This document shows, in pieces, positions 1-6,602 of a stretch of DNA of 29,388 nucleotides. Position numbers and translations under genes: made by a program. The notes under the pieces were generated by a model. It searched no databases, had not been told where the DNA came from, and saw nothing but the letters and a program-made list of their open reading frames with translations. This stretch comes from an uncultured Prevotella sp. (GTDB taxonomy: Bacteria; Bacteroidota; Bacteroidia; Bacteroidales; Bacteroidaceae): positions 1 through 29,388 of the forward strand of contig USFX01000005.1 in NCBI GenBank assembly GCA_900553965.1. Direction: 5' to 3'. Positions within the stretch are counted from its first letter, which is position 1; each line of letters starts with the position of its first letter.

Positions 1-80
1 CAACGTACATTAGACACACAGCTTGCATTTTTCTGAATTCGTCGAACTCACGTTAACACATGGGATAATGGATGCAAACA

Positions 81-115
81 TTTGGCGTCAAAGTCAAAAT
101 AATGTATTAACTTTG
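81..115 (+). promoter_or_regulatory. Probable nspC promoter
   Basis: TAACTTTG at 108-115 matches the Bacteroidetes -7 consensus TAnnTTTG exactly and lies 40 bp before the nspC start codon. The best -33 candidate, TTTGG at 81-85, is 23 bp upstream, a little further than the usual 19-21 bp, so the -33 call is weak. Confidence 0.55.
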
Positions 116-155
116 CGGACGCATAACAATCAAAACGGATAATAAAAGGACAATT

Positions 156-1310
156 ATGAGCAATACATTCGATAACATCTCCACACCTATATATATAATA
201 GAGGAGCGTCTGTTGCGTCGCAACCTCAGTTTGATAGCCGACGTAGCCCGCCGTGCCGACATCGAGATAATACTCGCTTTCAAGGCGTTCGCACTGTGGA
301 AGACCTTCCCGATTTTCCGTGAATATATCAGTTCGACGACGGCCAGCTCTCTGAGTGAGGCCCGACTGGCCGCAGAGGAGTTCGGAGCGCCGGCCCATAC
401 GTATTCGCCGGCCTATACCGCCGGTGACATTGACCCTATCGCGCGCTGTTCCAGCCATATCACGTTCAATTCGCTGAGTCAGTATGAGCGCTTCGGCCGC
501 CGTGTGCGTGAGATAAATCCTGCGGTGTCGTGCGGTCTGAGGGTCAATCCGGAGTATTCGGAGGTTGAGACGATGCTATATAATCCGTGTGCTCCGGGCA
601 CACGCTTCGGTATCACGGCTGACAAGATGCCAGAGACGCTGCCGGAAGGTGTCGAGGGGTTCCATTGTCACTGTCACTGCGAGAGCGGTTCGGATGTTTT
701 GGAGCGGACGCTCGTTCATATAGAAGAAAAGTTCGGGCGATGGCTGCCACGGCTTCGCTGGCTCAATCTCGGCGGAGGCCATCTCATGACGCGGAGCGAT
801 TATGACGTGGAACTGCTTGTCCGTCTGATGGACGGTCTTCACCGGCGTTATCCCAATCTTCGCATTATACTTGAGCCGGGAAGTGCCTTTGCGTGGCAGA
901 CAGGGCCGCTGGTGGCTTCGGTTGTCGATATTGTGGAGGATCATTCTGTCAAGACGGCTATTCTCGATGTGAGCTTCACATGCCACATGCCTGACTGTCT
1001 GGAGATGCCATACCATCCGGCAGTGCGCGGTGCGGAATTGCGTCCGCTCGAAGCGGCTACGGAAGAAAATACATACCGGCTCGGTGGAAACAGTTGTCTT
1101 TCGGGTGATTTCATGGGCTCGTGGCGTTTCGACGGACCGCTGAAACCGGGCGACAAGGTCGTTTTTGAGGATATGATACATTATACTACCGTAAAAACGT
1201 GCACATTCAACGGTATAACACATCCGTCGATAGGTATGCTTAACGAGGACGGAAAACTGGAGATTTTGCGCCGTTTTGGTTACGAAGACTATAAAAATCG
1301 CATGGATTAG
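156..1310 (+). CDS. nspC: Carboxynorspermidine decarboxylase NspC
   Basis: PLP-dependent fold-III decarboxylase of 384 aa, the normal length for NspC. It converts carboxyspermidine or carboxynorspermidine to the triamine in the alternative polyamine pathway common in Bacteroidales, in the cytoplasm. The PLP lysine is K43 in the LAFKAF context. A glycine-rich phosphate-binding motif (NLGGGH) lies near residue 206, and the C-terminal active-site elements CHMPDC, GGNSCLSGD and DMIHYTTVK follow the family order. The ATG at 156 fits the family N-terminus and sits 40 bp after a consensus -7 box. The partner dehydrogenase gene is not in the window, so the gene stands alone and is followed by the tRNA cluster. 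An unusual HCHCHCE run replaces the shorter His/Cys motif usually found before the second lobe. The assignment is secure from motif order and length. Confidence 0.93.
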   Translation: MSNTFDNISTPIYIIEERLLRRNLSLIADVARRADIEIILAFKAFALWKTFPIFREYISSTTASSLSEARLAAEEFGAPAHTYSPAYTAGDIDPIARCSSHITFNSLSQYERFGRRVREINPAVSCGLRVNPEYSEVETMLYNPCAPGTRFGITADKMPETLPEGVEGFHCHCHCESGSDVLERTLVHIEEKFGRWLPRLRWLNLGGGHLMTRSDYDVELLVRLMDGLHRRYPNLRIILEPGSAFAWQTGPLVASVVDIVEDHSVKTAILDVSFTCHMPDCLEMPYHPAVRGAELRPLEAATEENTYRLGGNSCLSGDFMGSWRFDGPLKPGDKVVFEDMIHYTTVKTCTFNGITHPSIGMLNEDGKLEILRRFGYEDYKNRMD

Positions 1311-1340
1311 AAGTTTTTTCGCAAAAAAGTCCCGAAAAGT

Positions 1341-1371
1341 TTTGGCGGTTCGGGAAAAAGCAGTACCTTTG
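1341..1371 (+). promoter_or_regulatory. Promoter of the tRNA cluster
   Basis: TTTG at 1341-1344 and TACCTTTG at 1364-1371 are separated by 19 bp, the textbook Bacteroidetes spacing, and the first tRNA begins 41 bp downstream. An inverted repeat (TCCCGAA at 1330-1336, TTCGGGA at 1349-1355) encloses the -33 box. It may belong to a terminator of nspC or act on this promoter. Confidence 0.8.
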
Positions 1372-1412
1372 CAACCGCAATCGAGAGAGATGCTTCTGAT
1401 AACAGAATGAAC

Positions 1413-1485
<73 letters not shown>

Positions 1486-1533
1486 CACATATTGAACAAA
1501 AAAGAGCGCTGAGAGTTGGTTTCAGTGAAAAAT

Positions 1534-1615
1534 GCCCAAGTGGCGGAATTGGTAGACGCGCACGTTTCAGGTGCGTGTGTCGAGAGACGTGCAGGTTCGA
1601 GTCCTGTTTTGGGCA
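1534..1615 (+). tRNA. tRNA-Leu (CAG)
   Basis: An 82-nt class II tRNA with a long variable arm. The acceptor GCCCAAG pairs with TTTGGGC through a terminal G-U. The D-arm is GTGGCGGAATTGGTAGACGC as in bacterial tRNA-Leu, and the anticodon loop TTCAGGT gives CAG. No CCA is encoded. Confidence 0.95.
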
Positions 1616-1645
1616 CTCTTTTTTATTCAACATGGTTAATGTGTT

Positions 1646-1729
1646 GGAGAGGTGGCGGAATTGGTAGACGCGCTACTTTGAGGGGGTAGTGTCAATTGCG
1701 ACGTGGGAGTTCGAGTCTCCTCCTCTTCA
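1646..1729 (+). tRNA. tRNA-Leu (GAG)
   Basis: An 84-nt class II tRNA. The acceptor GGAGAGG pairs with CCTCTTC with one G-U pair, the anticodon loop TTGAGGG gives GAG, the variable arm is long, and the T-arm is GGGAGTTCGAGTCTCCT. It lies 30 bp after the CAG isoacceptor and 15 bp before the second Gly copy. Confidence 0.95.
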
Positions 1730-1744
1730 CTCATTATTTTTGTT

Positions 1745-1817
<73 letters not shown>

Positions 1818-1854
1818 CGTTTTTTTGTGTATTTTGGAAAACAAAAGACTTCTG

Positions 1855-2400
1855 ATGAACTTATATTTAAGATATTTCGATAGGGAGACATTAGTGCATA
1901 ATGTCGATGATGCTGTTGCGTTCTTATACGACATAGATGAAATAGGTATGAACCCTATGCTTGAGGCTGATGTCAGAGAATATGCTGCAAGCGAGGTCTA
2001 TTATCCCAAGCGCTACAAGATACGTCCTCGGGTTTATTTCATCATTATCAAGACTGAGGCTGCGACCATGCTTGACTTCAAGGAGAAGCGTGCCGTTCAT
2101 GGACCTTCCGTGGGTGATGACCGCCGTAATCTTGTGTCGACGGCTCTGACACGACTGAACGAAGACCAGTTCGGATGGTATGAGGGAACAATCGACTTCA
2201 AACGTGTTCTGCAGGTCCCGGGCACTGGAAAGTTCCAGTATCGCGACACCCACTTCGTGGCATGCTGCAAGGCTGAATCGGGTATAGACTGCTATAACCG
2301 CATTGTGGACCATCTGCGCCAGCGGGTCGATTCGCGCAGTCAGTTCCCATCGGCCAAGGGAAAGAACTTCAAGTTCCGTTTTCTCGGTCTTTGCAAGTAA
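1855..2400 (+). CDS. Hypothetical Bacteroidales protein between the tRNAs and ssb
   Basis: A 181-aa soluble, charged protein with no signal peptide or membrane segment. I do not recognise the family. I chose the ATG at 1855 because the open frame further upstream runs through the tRNA-Gly gene and cannot be coding. The start lies 38 nt after that tRNA and 28 nt after its T-run, so expression may come from read-through of the tRNA promoter. The N-terminal third is acidic (DDAVAFLYDIDEIG) and the middle is rich in aromatic residues (RPRVYFIII). The C-terminus is basic (SAKGKNFKFRFLGLCK). It ends 24 bp before ssb on the same strand, suggesting an operon with ssb and gldE. In many Bacteroidales the gene before ssb is mutY, which this protein does not resemble. 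Confidence 0.75.
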   Translation: MNLYLRYFDRETLVHNVDDAVAFLYDIDEIGMNPMLEADVREYAASEVYYPKRYKIRPRVYFIIIKTEAATMLDFKEKRAVHGPSVGDDRRNLVSTALTRLNEDQFGWYEGTIDFKRVLQVPGTGKFQYRDTHFVACCKAESGIDCYNRIVDHLRQRVDSRSQFPSAKGKNFKFRFLGLCK

Positions 2401-2424
2401 GAAAAAGAAAACCGGCTTTCCGTT

Positions 2425-2868
2425 ATGAACAAGGTGATGCTGATAGGCAATGTGGGCAAGGAGCCCGAGGTGAGGTATGTCGACCGCAATGTGGCCGTGG
2501 CGCGGTTTCCGCTCGCCACGACGGAACGTGGATATACGCTGCCTAACGGTACGCAGGTTCCCGACCGCACAGACTGGCATAACATTGTCCTTTGGCGGCG
2601 TCTGGCGGAAGTGGTGGAGAAATATGTCCACAAGGGCGACAAGCTCTACATTGAGGGGCGTCTGAGATATACTACGTATGACGACAAGCGCGGAATAAGG
2701 CATAATATAACGGAAGTGTGGGCGGAGAACATGGAGATGCTGACACCGAAATCGGCTTCGGCTTCTGCCGTGGCGGCGCAGGGACAGGCCGACACACCGA
2801 AGACCGACGTCTCTTCTTCCGCTTCAGAGGTTTACGGTTTGGGCGGAAGTGACAAGCTGCCGTTCTAA
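2425..2868 (+). CDS. ssb: Single-stranded DNA-binding protein
   Basis: A 147-aa SSB that coats single-stranded DNA in replication, recombination and repair. The OB fold covers about residues 1-108, opening with MNKVMLIGNVGKEPEVRY and containing the conserved DWHNIVLWRRLAEVVEKYVHKGDKLYIEGRL block. A flexible Ala/Ser/Gln-rich linker follows. The C-terminal partner-binding tip is GGSDKLPF, which keeps the Pro-Phe end but has only one acidic residue and a lysine where most SSBs have a run of aspartates. It is followed 14 bp later by gldE, the usual Bacteroidales neighbour. Confidence 0.96.
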   Translation: MNKVMLIGNVGKEPEVRYVDRNVAVARFPLATTERGYTLPNGTQVPDRTDWHNIVLWRRLAEVVEKYVHKGDKLYIEGRLRYTTYDDKRGIRHNITEVWAENMEMLTPKSASASAVAAQGQADTPKTDVSSSASEVYGLGGSDKLPF

Positions 2869-2882
2869 AAAAGGATAGAGAG

Positions 2883-4220
2883 TTGTTACCGATAGAGATA
2901 GAACAGGTTTTGGGAGAAGTCCATTTCATTGCTCCCACCATAGGCGTGATGATCTCAGGGCTGTTAGCGGCATTGCTGCTGATAGCGTCAGGATTCGCTT
3001 CAGGCTCGGAGATAGCCATCTTTTCCCTTTCGCCAAGTGATTTGGATGAGCTGGCGGAGGAAAAGACGGACCGTGACAGGAAGATAATGGAGTTGAGAAA
3101 GGACTCCGAACGTACGTTGGCCACAATCCTCATCACCAACAATCTTGTCAACGTGACCATCATCATGCTCTGCAACTATTTCTTCGGCCATATCATAGAC
3201 TTCGGTACGGCATATTGGTTGCAGTTCTTTTTCATCACTGTAATCCTTACTTTTATTCTCCTGCTCTTCGGTGAGATAATGCCAAAGGTCTACTGCGGGC
3301 AGAATCCTCTGAGCTTTTGCCGTACGGCCGTCGGAGCACTGCTCTTTTGCCGCAAACTGTTTTTCCCTTTTGCGTCTGTGCTTATGCGTTCTGGTGTCCT
3401 GGCGGAGAAGGTAGTGCAGAAAGAAAGCCATACGCTCAGTGTCGACGACTTGGAGCAGGCGCTGGAACTGACGGACAAGGAGGACATCAAGGAGGAGAAG
3501 AATCTGCTTGAAGGTATCGTGCGTTTCGGCGACGAGACGGCGCGTGAAATCATGACGAGCCGTCAGGATGTGGTGGATATTGACTTCAAATCGCCTTTCC
3601 CCGAGGTGCTCCGCTGCATCATCGACAACAACTATTCGCGTATTCCTGTCTATCAGGACAGCATAGACAACATCCGTGGCATTCTTTATATCAAGGACTT
3701 GCTGCCCCATTTGGGCAAGCCGGCCACGTTCCGCTGGCAGTCGCTGATACGTCCGCCATATTTCGTTCCGGAGACAAAGAAGATTGATGACCTCTTGCGT
3801 GATTTTCAGGAAAACAAGGTTCATATCGCCGTGGTGGTCGATGAGTTCGGCGGAACGAGCGGTATCGTCACTCTTGAGGATATTCTGGAGGAAATCGTAG
3901 GCGAAATCAACGATGAGTATGATGAGGACGAAAAGAGCTATGTGCGTGTTAACACCAATACCTTCATATTCGAAGGAAAGACTCTGCAAGGGGATTTCTG
4001 CCGTATAATGAAGACCGACGGCGATGTCTTTGCTGATGTTGAGGGTGATGCGGAGACGCTGGCAGGTCTTCTGCTGGAAATAAAGGGAGAGTTCCCGCAG
4101 CTTCATGAGCGCATTGTCTACCGCAATTTCACGTTTGAAGTCATGGAAATGGACGAGCGCCGCATTTCCAAAATCAAGGTTATCGTGGGCGAGACGTCTG
4201 CTGCAGCAACTGGCGAATAG
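2883..4220 (+). CDS. gldE: GldE-like CNNM/CBS/CorC membrane protein
   Basis: A 445-aa membrane protein of the HlyC/CorC family. The CNNM (DUF21) transmembrane domain covers about residues 20-190 and includes the GEIMPK motif. A CBS pair covers about residues 215-340 (ending VVVDEFGGTSGIVTLEDILEEIVGEI). A C-terminal CorC_HlyC domain runs from about 350 to 440. In Flavobacterium GldE is needed for gliding. In non-gliding Bacteroidales the conserved ssb-gldE pair points to a general role, probably cation transport or envelope assembly. The start is a TTG at 2883, only 14 bp after ssb. The next ATG in frame (2949) would begin directly at the first membrane helix, and related proteins have a short leader before it, so I prefer TTG. 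Confidence 0.88.
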   Translation: MLPIEIEQVLGEVHFIAPTIGVMISGLLAALLLIASGFASGSEIAIFSLSPSDLDELAEEKTDRDRKIMELRKDSERTLATILITNNLVNVTIIMLCNYFFGHIIDFGTAYWLQFFFITVILTFILLLFGEIMPKVYCGQNPLSFCRTAVGALLFCRKLFFPFASVLMRSGVLAEKVVQKESHTLSVDDLEQALELTDKEDIKEEKNLLEGIVRFGDETAREIMTSRQDVVDIDFKSPFPEVLRCIIDNNYSRIPVYQDSIDNIRGILYIKDLLPHLGKPATFRWQSLIRPPYFVPETKKIDDLLRDFQENKVHIAVVVDEFGGTSGIVTLEDILEEIVGEINDEYDEDEKSYVRVNTNTFIFEGKTLQGDFCRIMKTDGDVFADVEGDAETLAGLLLEIKGEFPQLHERIVYRNFTFEVMEMDERRISKIKVIVGETSAAATGE

Positions 4221-4259
4221 TGCGGCCGTGGAGTCGGAAATGGATTGATGCAACGCCGG

Positions 4260-4313
4260 TTTGTTCTTTCAACGGTGTCTTTATTTATATGTAACGTAGG
4301 TATGAAAGAACAA
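4260..4313. repeat. 12-bp inverted repeat after gldE
   Basis: TTTGTTCTTTCA at 4260-4271 is perfectly complementary to TGAAAGAACAAA at 4302-4313, with 30 nt between. It lies 39 bp after gldE and may form a stem in the gldE 3' end. There is no strong T-run behind it, so it is not a typical terminator. Confidence 0.6.
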
Positions 4314-4332
4314 AAATGGCAAATCTTCGGTA

Positions 4333-4351
4333 AAATGTTTTGAAAACATTT
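4333..4351. promoter_or_regulatory. 19-bp perfect palindrome, candidate operator
   Basis: AAATGTTTTGAAAACATTT has 9-bp arms around a single G and overlaps the -33 box of the promoter of the surface lipoprotein by 3 bp. A dimeric repressor bound here would cover the -33 region. No regulator gene lies next to it. Confidence 0.6.
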
Positions 4352-4380
4352 GATGGTATAGATAAAAGTGATTACCTTTG
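4349..4380 (+). promoter_or_regulatory. Consensus promoter of the surface lipoprotein
   Basis: TTTG at 4349-4352 and TACCTTTG at 4373-4380 are separated by 20 bp, an excellent Bacteroidetes promoter. Its position rules out the upstream ATG at 4340 as the translation start and supports the ATG at 4427. Confidence 0.82.
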
Positions 4381-4426
4381 TGGAGATAAGTACCCAACCG
4401 GTAATCTATTAACAAAATTACTCTAT

Positions 4427-5806
4427 ATGAAATCAAGACTGATCAATTTTCCGATACTGCTGATACTTCTGTCGGCAGCATTGATGACCGTTTCATGCTC
4501 GAAAGACGTTTATAGTGAGGACGAAGTGGAGCAGAACGGTAATGCCGCCGCTGATCTTCCGCCTGCGGCAAAGGCCGATTGTACGTTGCAGGTGCGTACG
4601 AGGGCCGAGGCCACGGAAGAATCGAAGATAAGCTATCCCGTGCATGTCTATGTCCTTTCGGCGGATGGAGCGTGCATCGAAGAGGCCGTTATCGGTTCGT
4701 CCGAGACGCAGATTGAAATGAAGTTACCGGCCGGAACATACAATGTATGTGCTGTCGGCGGGGCTGTCGATAGCGACTATGACATTCCGTCAAAAGAGAA
4801 TGTTGCTGCGGGATCGGTCATACGATTGAAAGAGGGTCGGAGTCATGGCGACCTGATGTATGCCCATAGCGCCGTTACATTGGCCTCGAAGGAGAACAAT
4901 ACGCTCACTCTTCCGCTAAAACGCCGTGTCATGCTGTTGCAGGAAGTCGTGATAGACAACGTTCCCGCGGATGTCACGGCGGTCGCCGTAACCATCGCTC
5001 CCATATATGAAGGACTGCGCATAGACGGCAATTACTCCGGTGCGGGCGGTTCCCATACGGTTACACTGGCTAAAGATGGAGCCGATGGCGTGTGGCGAAG
5101 CACGTCCGAGACATATCTGCTCGAAGCTGTTACAGGTGCAACGGTGAAGGTTCAGTTGACTGATGCAGAAGGAACGAAGAGCTATTCCTATTCACTCGCG
5201 GACGAGCTTCAGGCCAACTATAAGATAAGAATCAAGGGAACGTATGCATCGCAATCCGGTGTTTCGCTTACGGGAATAATCTCCGGCGACGTCTGGGCCG
5301 GCGAGCGCGTCATTACGTTTGATATGAATGACGAGAACGAAGGAAACAATCCTTCCGGTGGCGGAGATACGCCGATTGTAGTAGGTGATGCTCCTGCAGC
5401 AGGAACGATGTATAACGGCTGCTACGTACTTTCGGACGAAAGTCAGGCAGATGGCAGTGTTAAGGTTGTGCTGATGTCGGCCAAACACACTTACGGTCTG
5501 ATATTCACGGATGGTGATGACAGCTCAGTGGAGTCGGCAGTGGCGACGGCTATAAAGGAACTTGCAACAGAAGGAATATCGGGTTGGCGCTTGCCGTCGT
5601 ACGAAGAGATTATAAAGGTCAATGATAATTATAGTAAAATTAATGCGGTGTTAAAGACGGCCGATGGTAGTAACACCATAACTCCCGGCCTTTCTTATTT
5701 CTACAGAAAGTCGGATGGCAGCATTTATGCTTATTGCTCTACTGGTGCTACTGATTTTAATAAGAACACGCGCTTGCGTGCTTTTGCAACGGTTATATTC
5801 AAATGA
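4427..5806 (+). CDS. Surface lipoprotein, FimB/Mfa2-like adhesin with C-terminal WRLPSYEE domain
   Basis: A 459-aa exported lipoprotein. The signal peptide ends in a lipobox MTVSC with C24 as the lipidated residue, followed by SKD and an acidic stretch, as in Bacteroidetes surface lipoproteins. Residues of about 45-310 resemble the FimB/Mfa2 fimbrial-anchor fold: a beta-strand with VHVYVLSADG, then LPAGTYNVCAVGG, then a second beta domain. The final 100 residues form a separate domain with a GWRLPSYEEI motif, a tyrosine-rich segment and a RAFATVIF ending, like DUF1566/Lcl-type domains at the tips of Bacteroidetes appendages. The likely role is a surface or fimbrial tip adhesin. It stands alone, without shaft or usher-like genes. 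An upstream in-frame ATG at 4340 lies before the promoter and is rejected. Function is inferred from fold-like patterns only. Confidence 0.72.
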   Translation: MKSRLINFPILLILLSAALMTVSCSKDVYSEDEVEQNGNAAADLPPAAKADCTLQVRTRAEATEESKISYPVHVYVLSADGACIEEAVIGSSETQIEMKLPAGTYNVCAVGGAVDSDYDIPSKENVAAGSVIRLKEGRSHGDLMYAHSAVTLASKENNTLTLPLKRRVMLLQEVVIDNVPADVTAVAVTIAPIYEGLRIDGNYSGAGGSHTVTLAKDGADGVWRSTSETYLLEAVTGATVKVQLTDAEGTKSYSYSLADELQANYKIRIKGTYASQSGVSLTGIISGDVWAGERVITFDMNDENEGNNPSGGGDTPIVVGDAPAAGTMYNGCYVLSDESQADGSVKVVLMSAKHTYGLIFTDGDDSSVESAVATAIKELATEGISGWRLPSYEEIIKVNDNYSKINAVLKTADGSNTITPGLSYFYRKSDGSIYAYCSTGATDFNKNTRLRAFATVIFK

Positions 5807-5911
5807 TTCCTGAATGTCGGAGGACCTTTGTTTGAATGCAAAACTAAAATAATAGTAAGACAATGGCCACATAAAAGTAACGCAAAAATAAAGCAATAGT
5901 GAGACTATAAT

Positions 5912-5953
5912 AAAACCGGGATTGCTCAATGACAATGAGGCAATCCCGGTTTT
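5912..5953. terminator. Bidirectional terminator between the lipoprotein gene and rpiB
   Basis: A perfect 14-bp stem (5912-5925 with 5940-5953) begins with AAAA and ends with TTTT, so it can work in both directions. It serves the plus-strand lipoprotein gene ending at 5806 and the minus-strand rpiB ending at 6007. Positions 5807-5911 show no gene. Confidence 0.85.
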
Positions 5954-6006
5954 GTATTTCCGTTGCAGAGGTTGGTGTGAACCGATTGTGTGAACCGGAC
6001 GCGCTG

Positions 6007-6450
6007 TTATTTCTGCAACGCAATCTTTTCCACACGGCGCTGATGGCGGCCGCCTTCGAAGGGAACGCGGAAGAATTCGTCCATGATTTTGGCTGCCGTG
6101 TTGTTGTCGATGAAGCGTCCCGGCATGACGAGCACGTTGGCGTCGTTGTGCTGGCGGATGAGATGAGCGATTTCAGGAATCCATGCCAATCCGGCGCGCA
6201 CACCCTGATGCTTGTTCAGAGTCATGCTGATGCCCTCGCCGCTGCCGCAGATACCGATGCCCGGGTAGACTTCGCCGCTTTCGATGCCGTTGGCAAGCTC
6301 ATGTCCGAAGTCGGTGTAGTCGCAGCTCATGTCACTGTAGGTGCCGTAATCCTTATAAGGATAGCCGTGCTCCTCAAGATACTGTATCACGAATTTCTTT
6401 AACGGATAGCCAGCGTGGTCGCTTGCTATTCCAACAGTCTTTATCTCCAT
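6007..6450 (-). CDS. rpiB: Ribose 5-phosphate isomerase B
   Basis: A 147-aa RpiB/LacAB family protein that interconverts ribose 5-phosphate and ribulose 5-phosphate in the cytoplasm. The N-terminus has the SDHAGYPLK phosphate-binding motif (D11, H12). The catalytic cysteine is C68 in GICGSGEGIS, and H101 in RQHNDANVL is the acid/base position of the family. It is the last gene of the arabinose operon, 152 bp after transketolase. The gap holds the transketolase terminator, so rpiB may depend on read-through or have its own promoter. Confidence 0.94.
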   Translation of the reverse strand: MEIKTVGIASDHAGYPLKKFVIQYLEEHGYPYKDYGTYSDMSCDYTDFGHELANGIESGEVYPGIGICGSGEGISMTLNKHQGVRAGLAWIPEIAHLIRQHNDANVLVMPGRFIDNNTAAKIMDEFFRVPFEGGRHQRRVEKIALQK

Positions 6451-6452
6451 AA

Positions 6453-6527
6453 GATAAGTGTTTTTATTTCTATAAGGGTAAATATCTTATCTCTATAAAG
6501 GATAAGTGTCTTTATCTTTATATTGGG
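6453..6527. repeat. Imperfect direct repeats upstream of rpiB
   Basis: Two related A+T-rich units begin with GATAAGTGT at 6453 and 6501 and end in GGG, a 48-bp period. CTTATC and GATAAG motifs also pair with one another. This is the leader of rpiB on the minus strand, and its role is unknown. Confidence 0.45.
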
Positions 6528-6530
6528 TAA

Positions 6531-6590
6531 TAAAAAGAAACGGATGTGCCGGTGACAATGGCCGTAAGGCCGTATGCCGTGGCACATCCG
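6531..6590 (-). terminator. Rho-independent terminator of transketolase
   Basis: A perfect 10-bp outer stem (6541-6550 with 6581-6590) encloses a second small stem, GGCCGTAAGGCC. On the minus strand it is followed by TTTCTTTTTA. It starts 12 bp after the tkt stop codon. Confidence 0.85.
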
Positions 6591-6602
6591 TTGGGTTAGT
6601 TA

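Noticed and set aside
4260..4313. Invertible promoter flanked by inverted repeats
   Set aside because: The 12-bp repeats enclose only 30 bp without promoter elements; the real promoter lies outside at 4349-4380.
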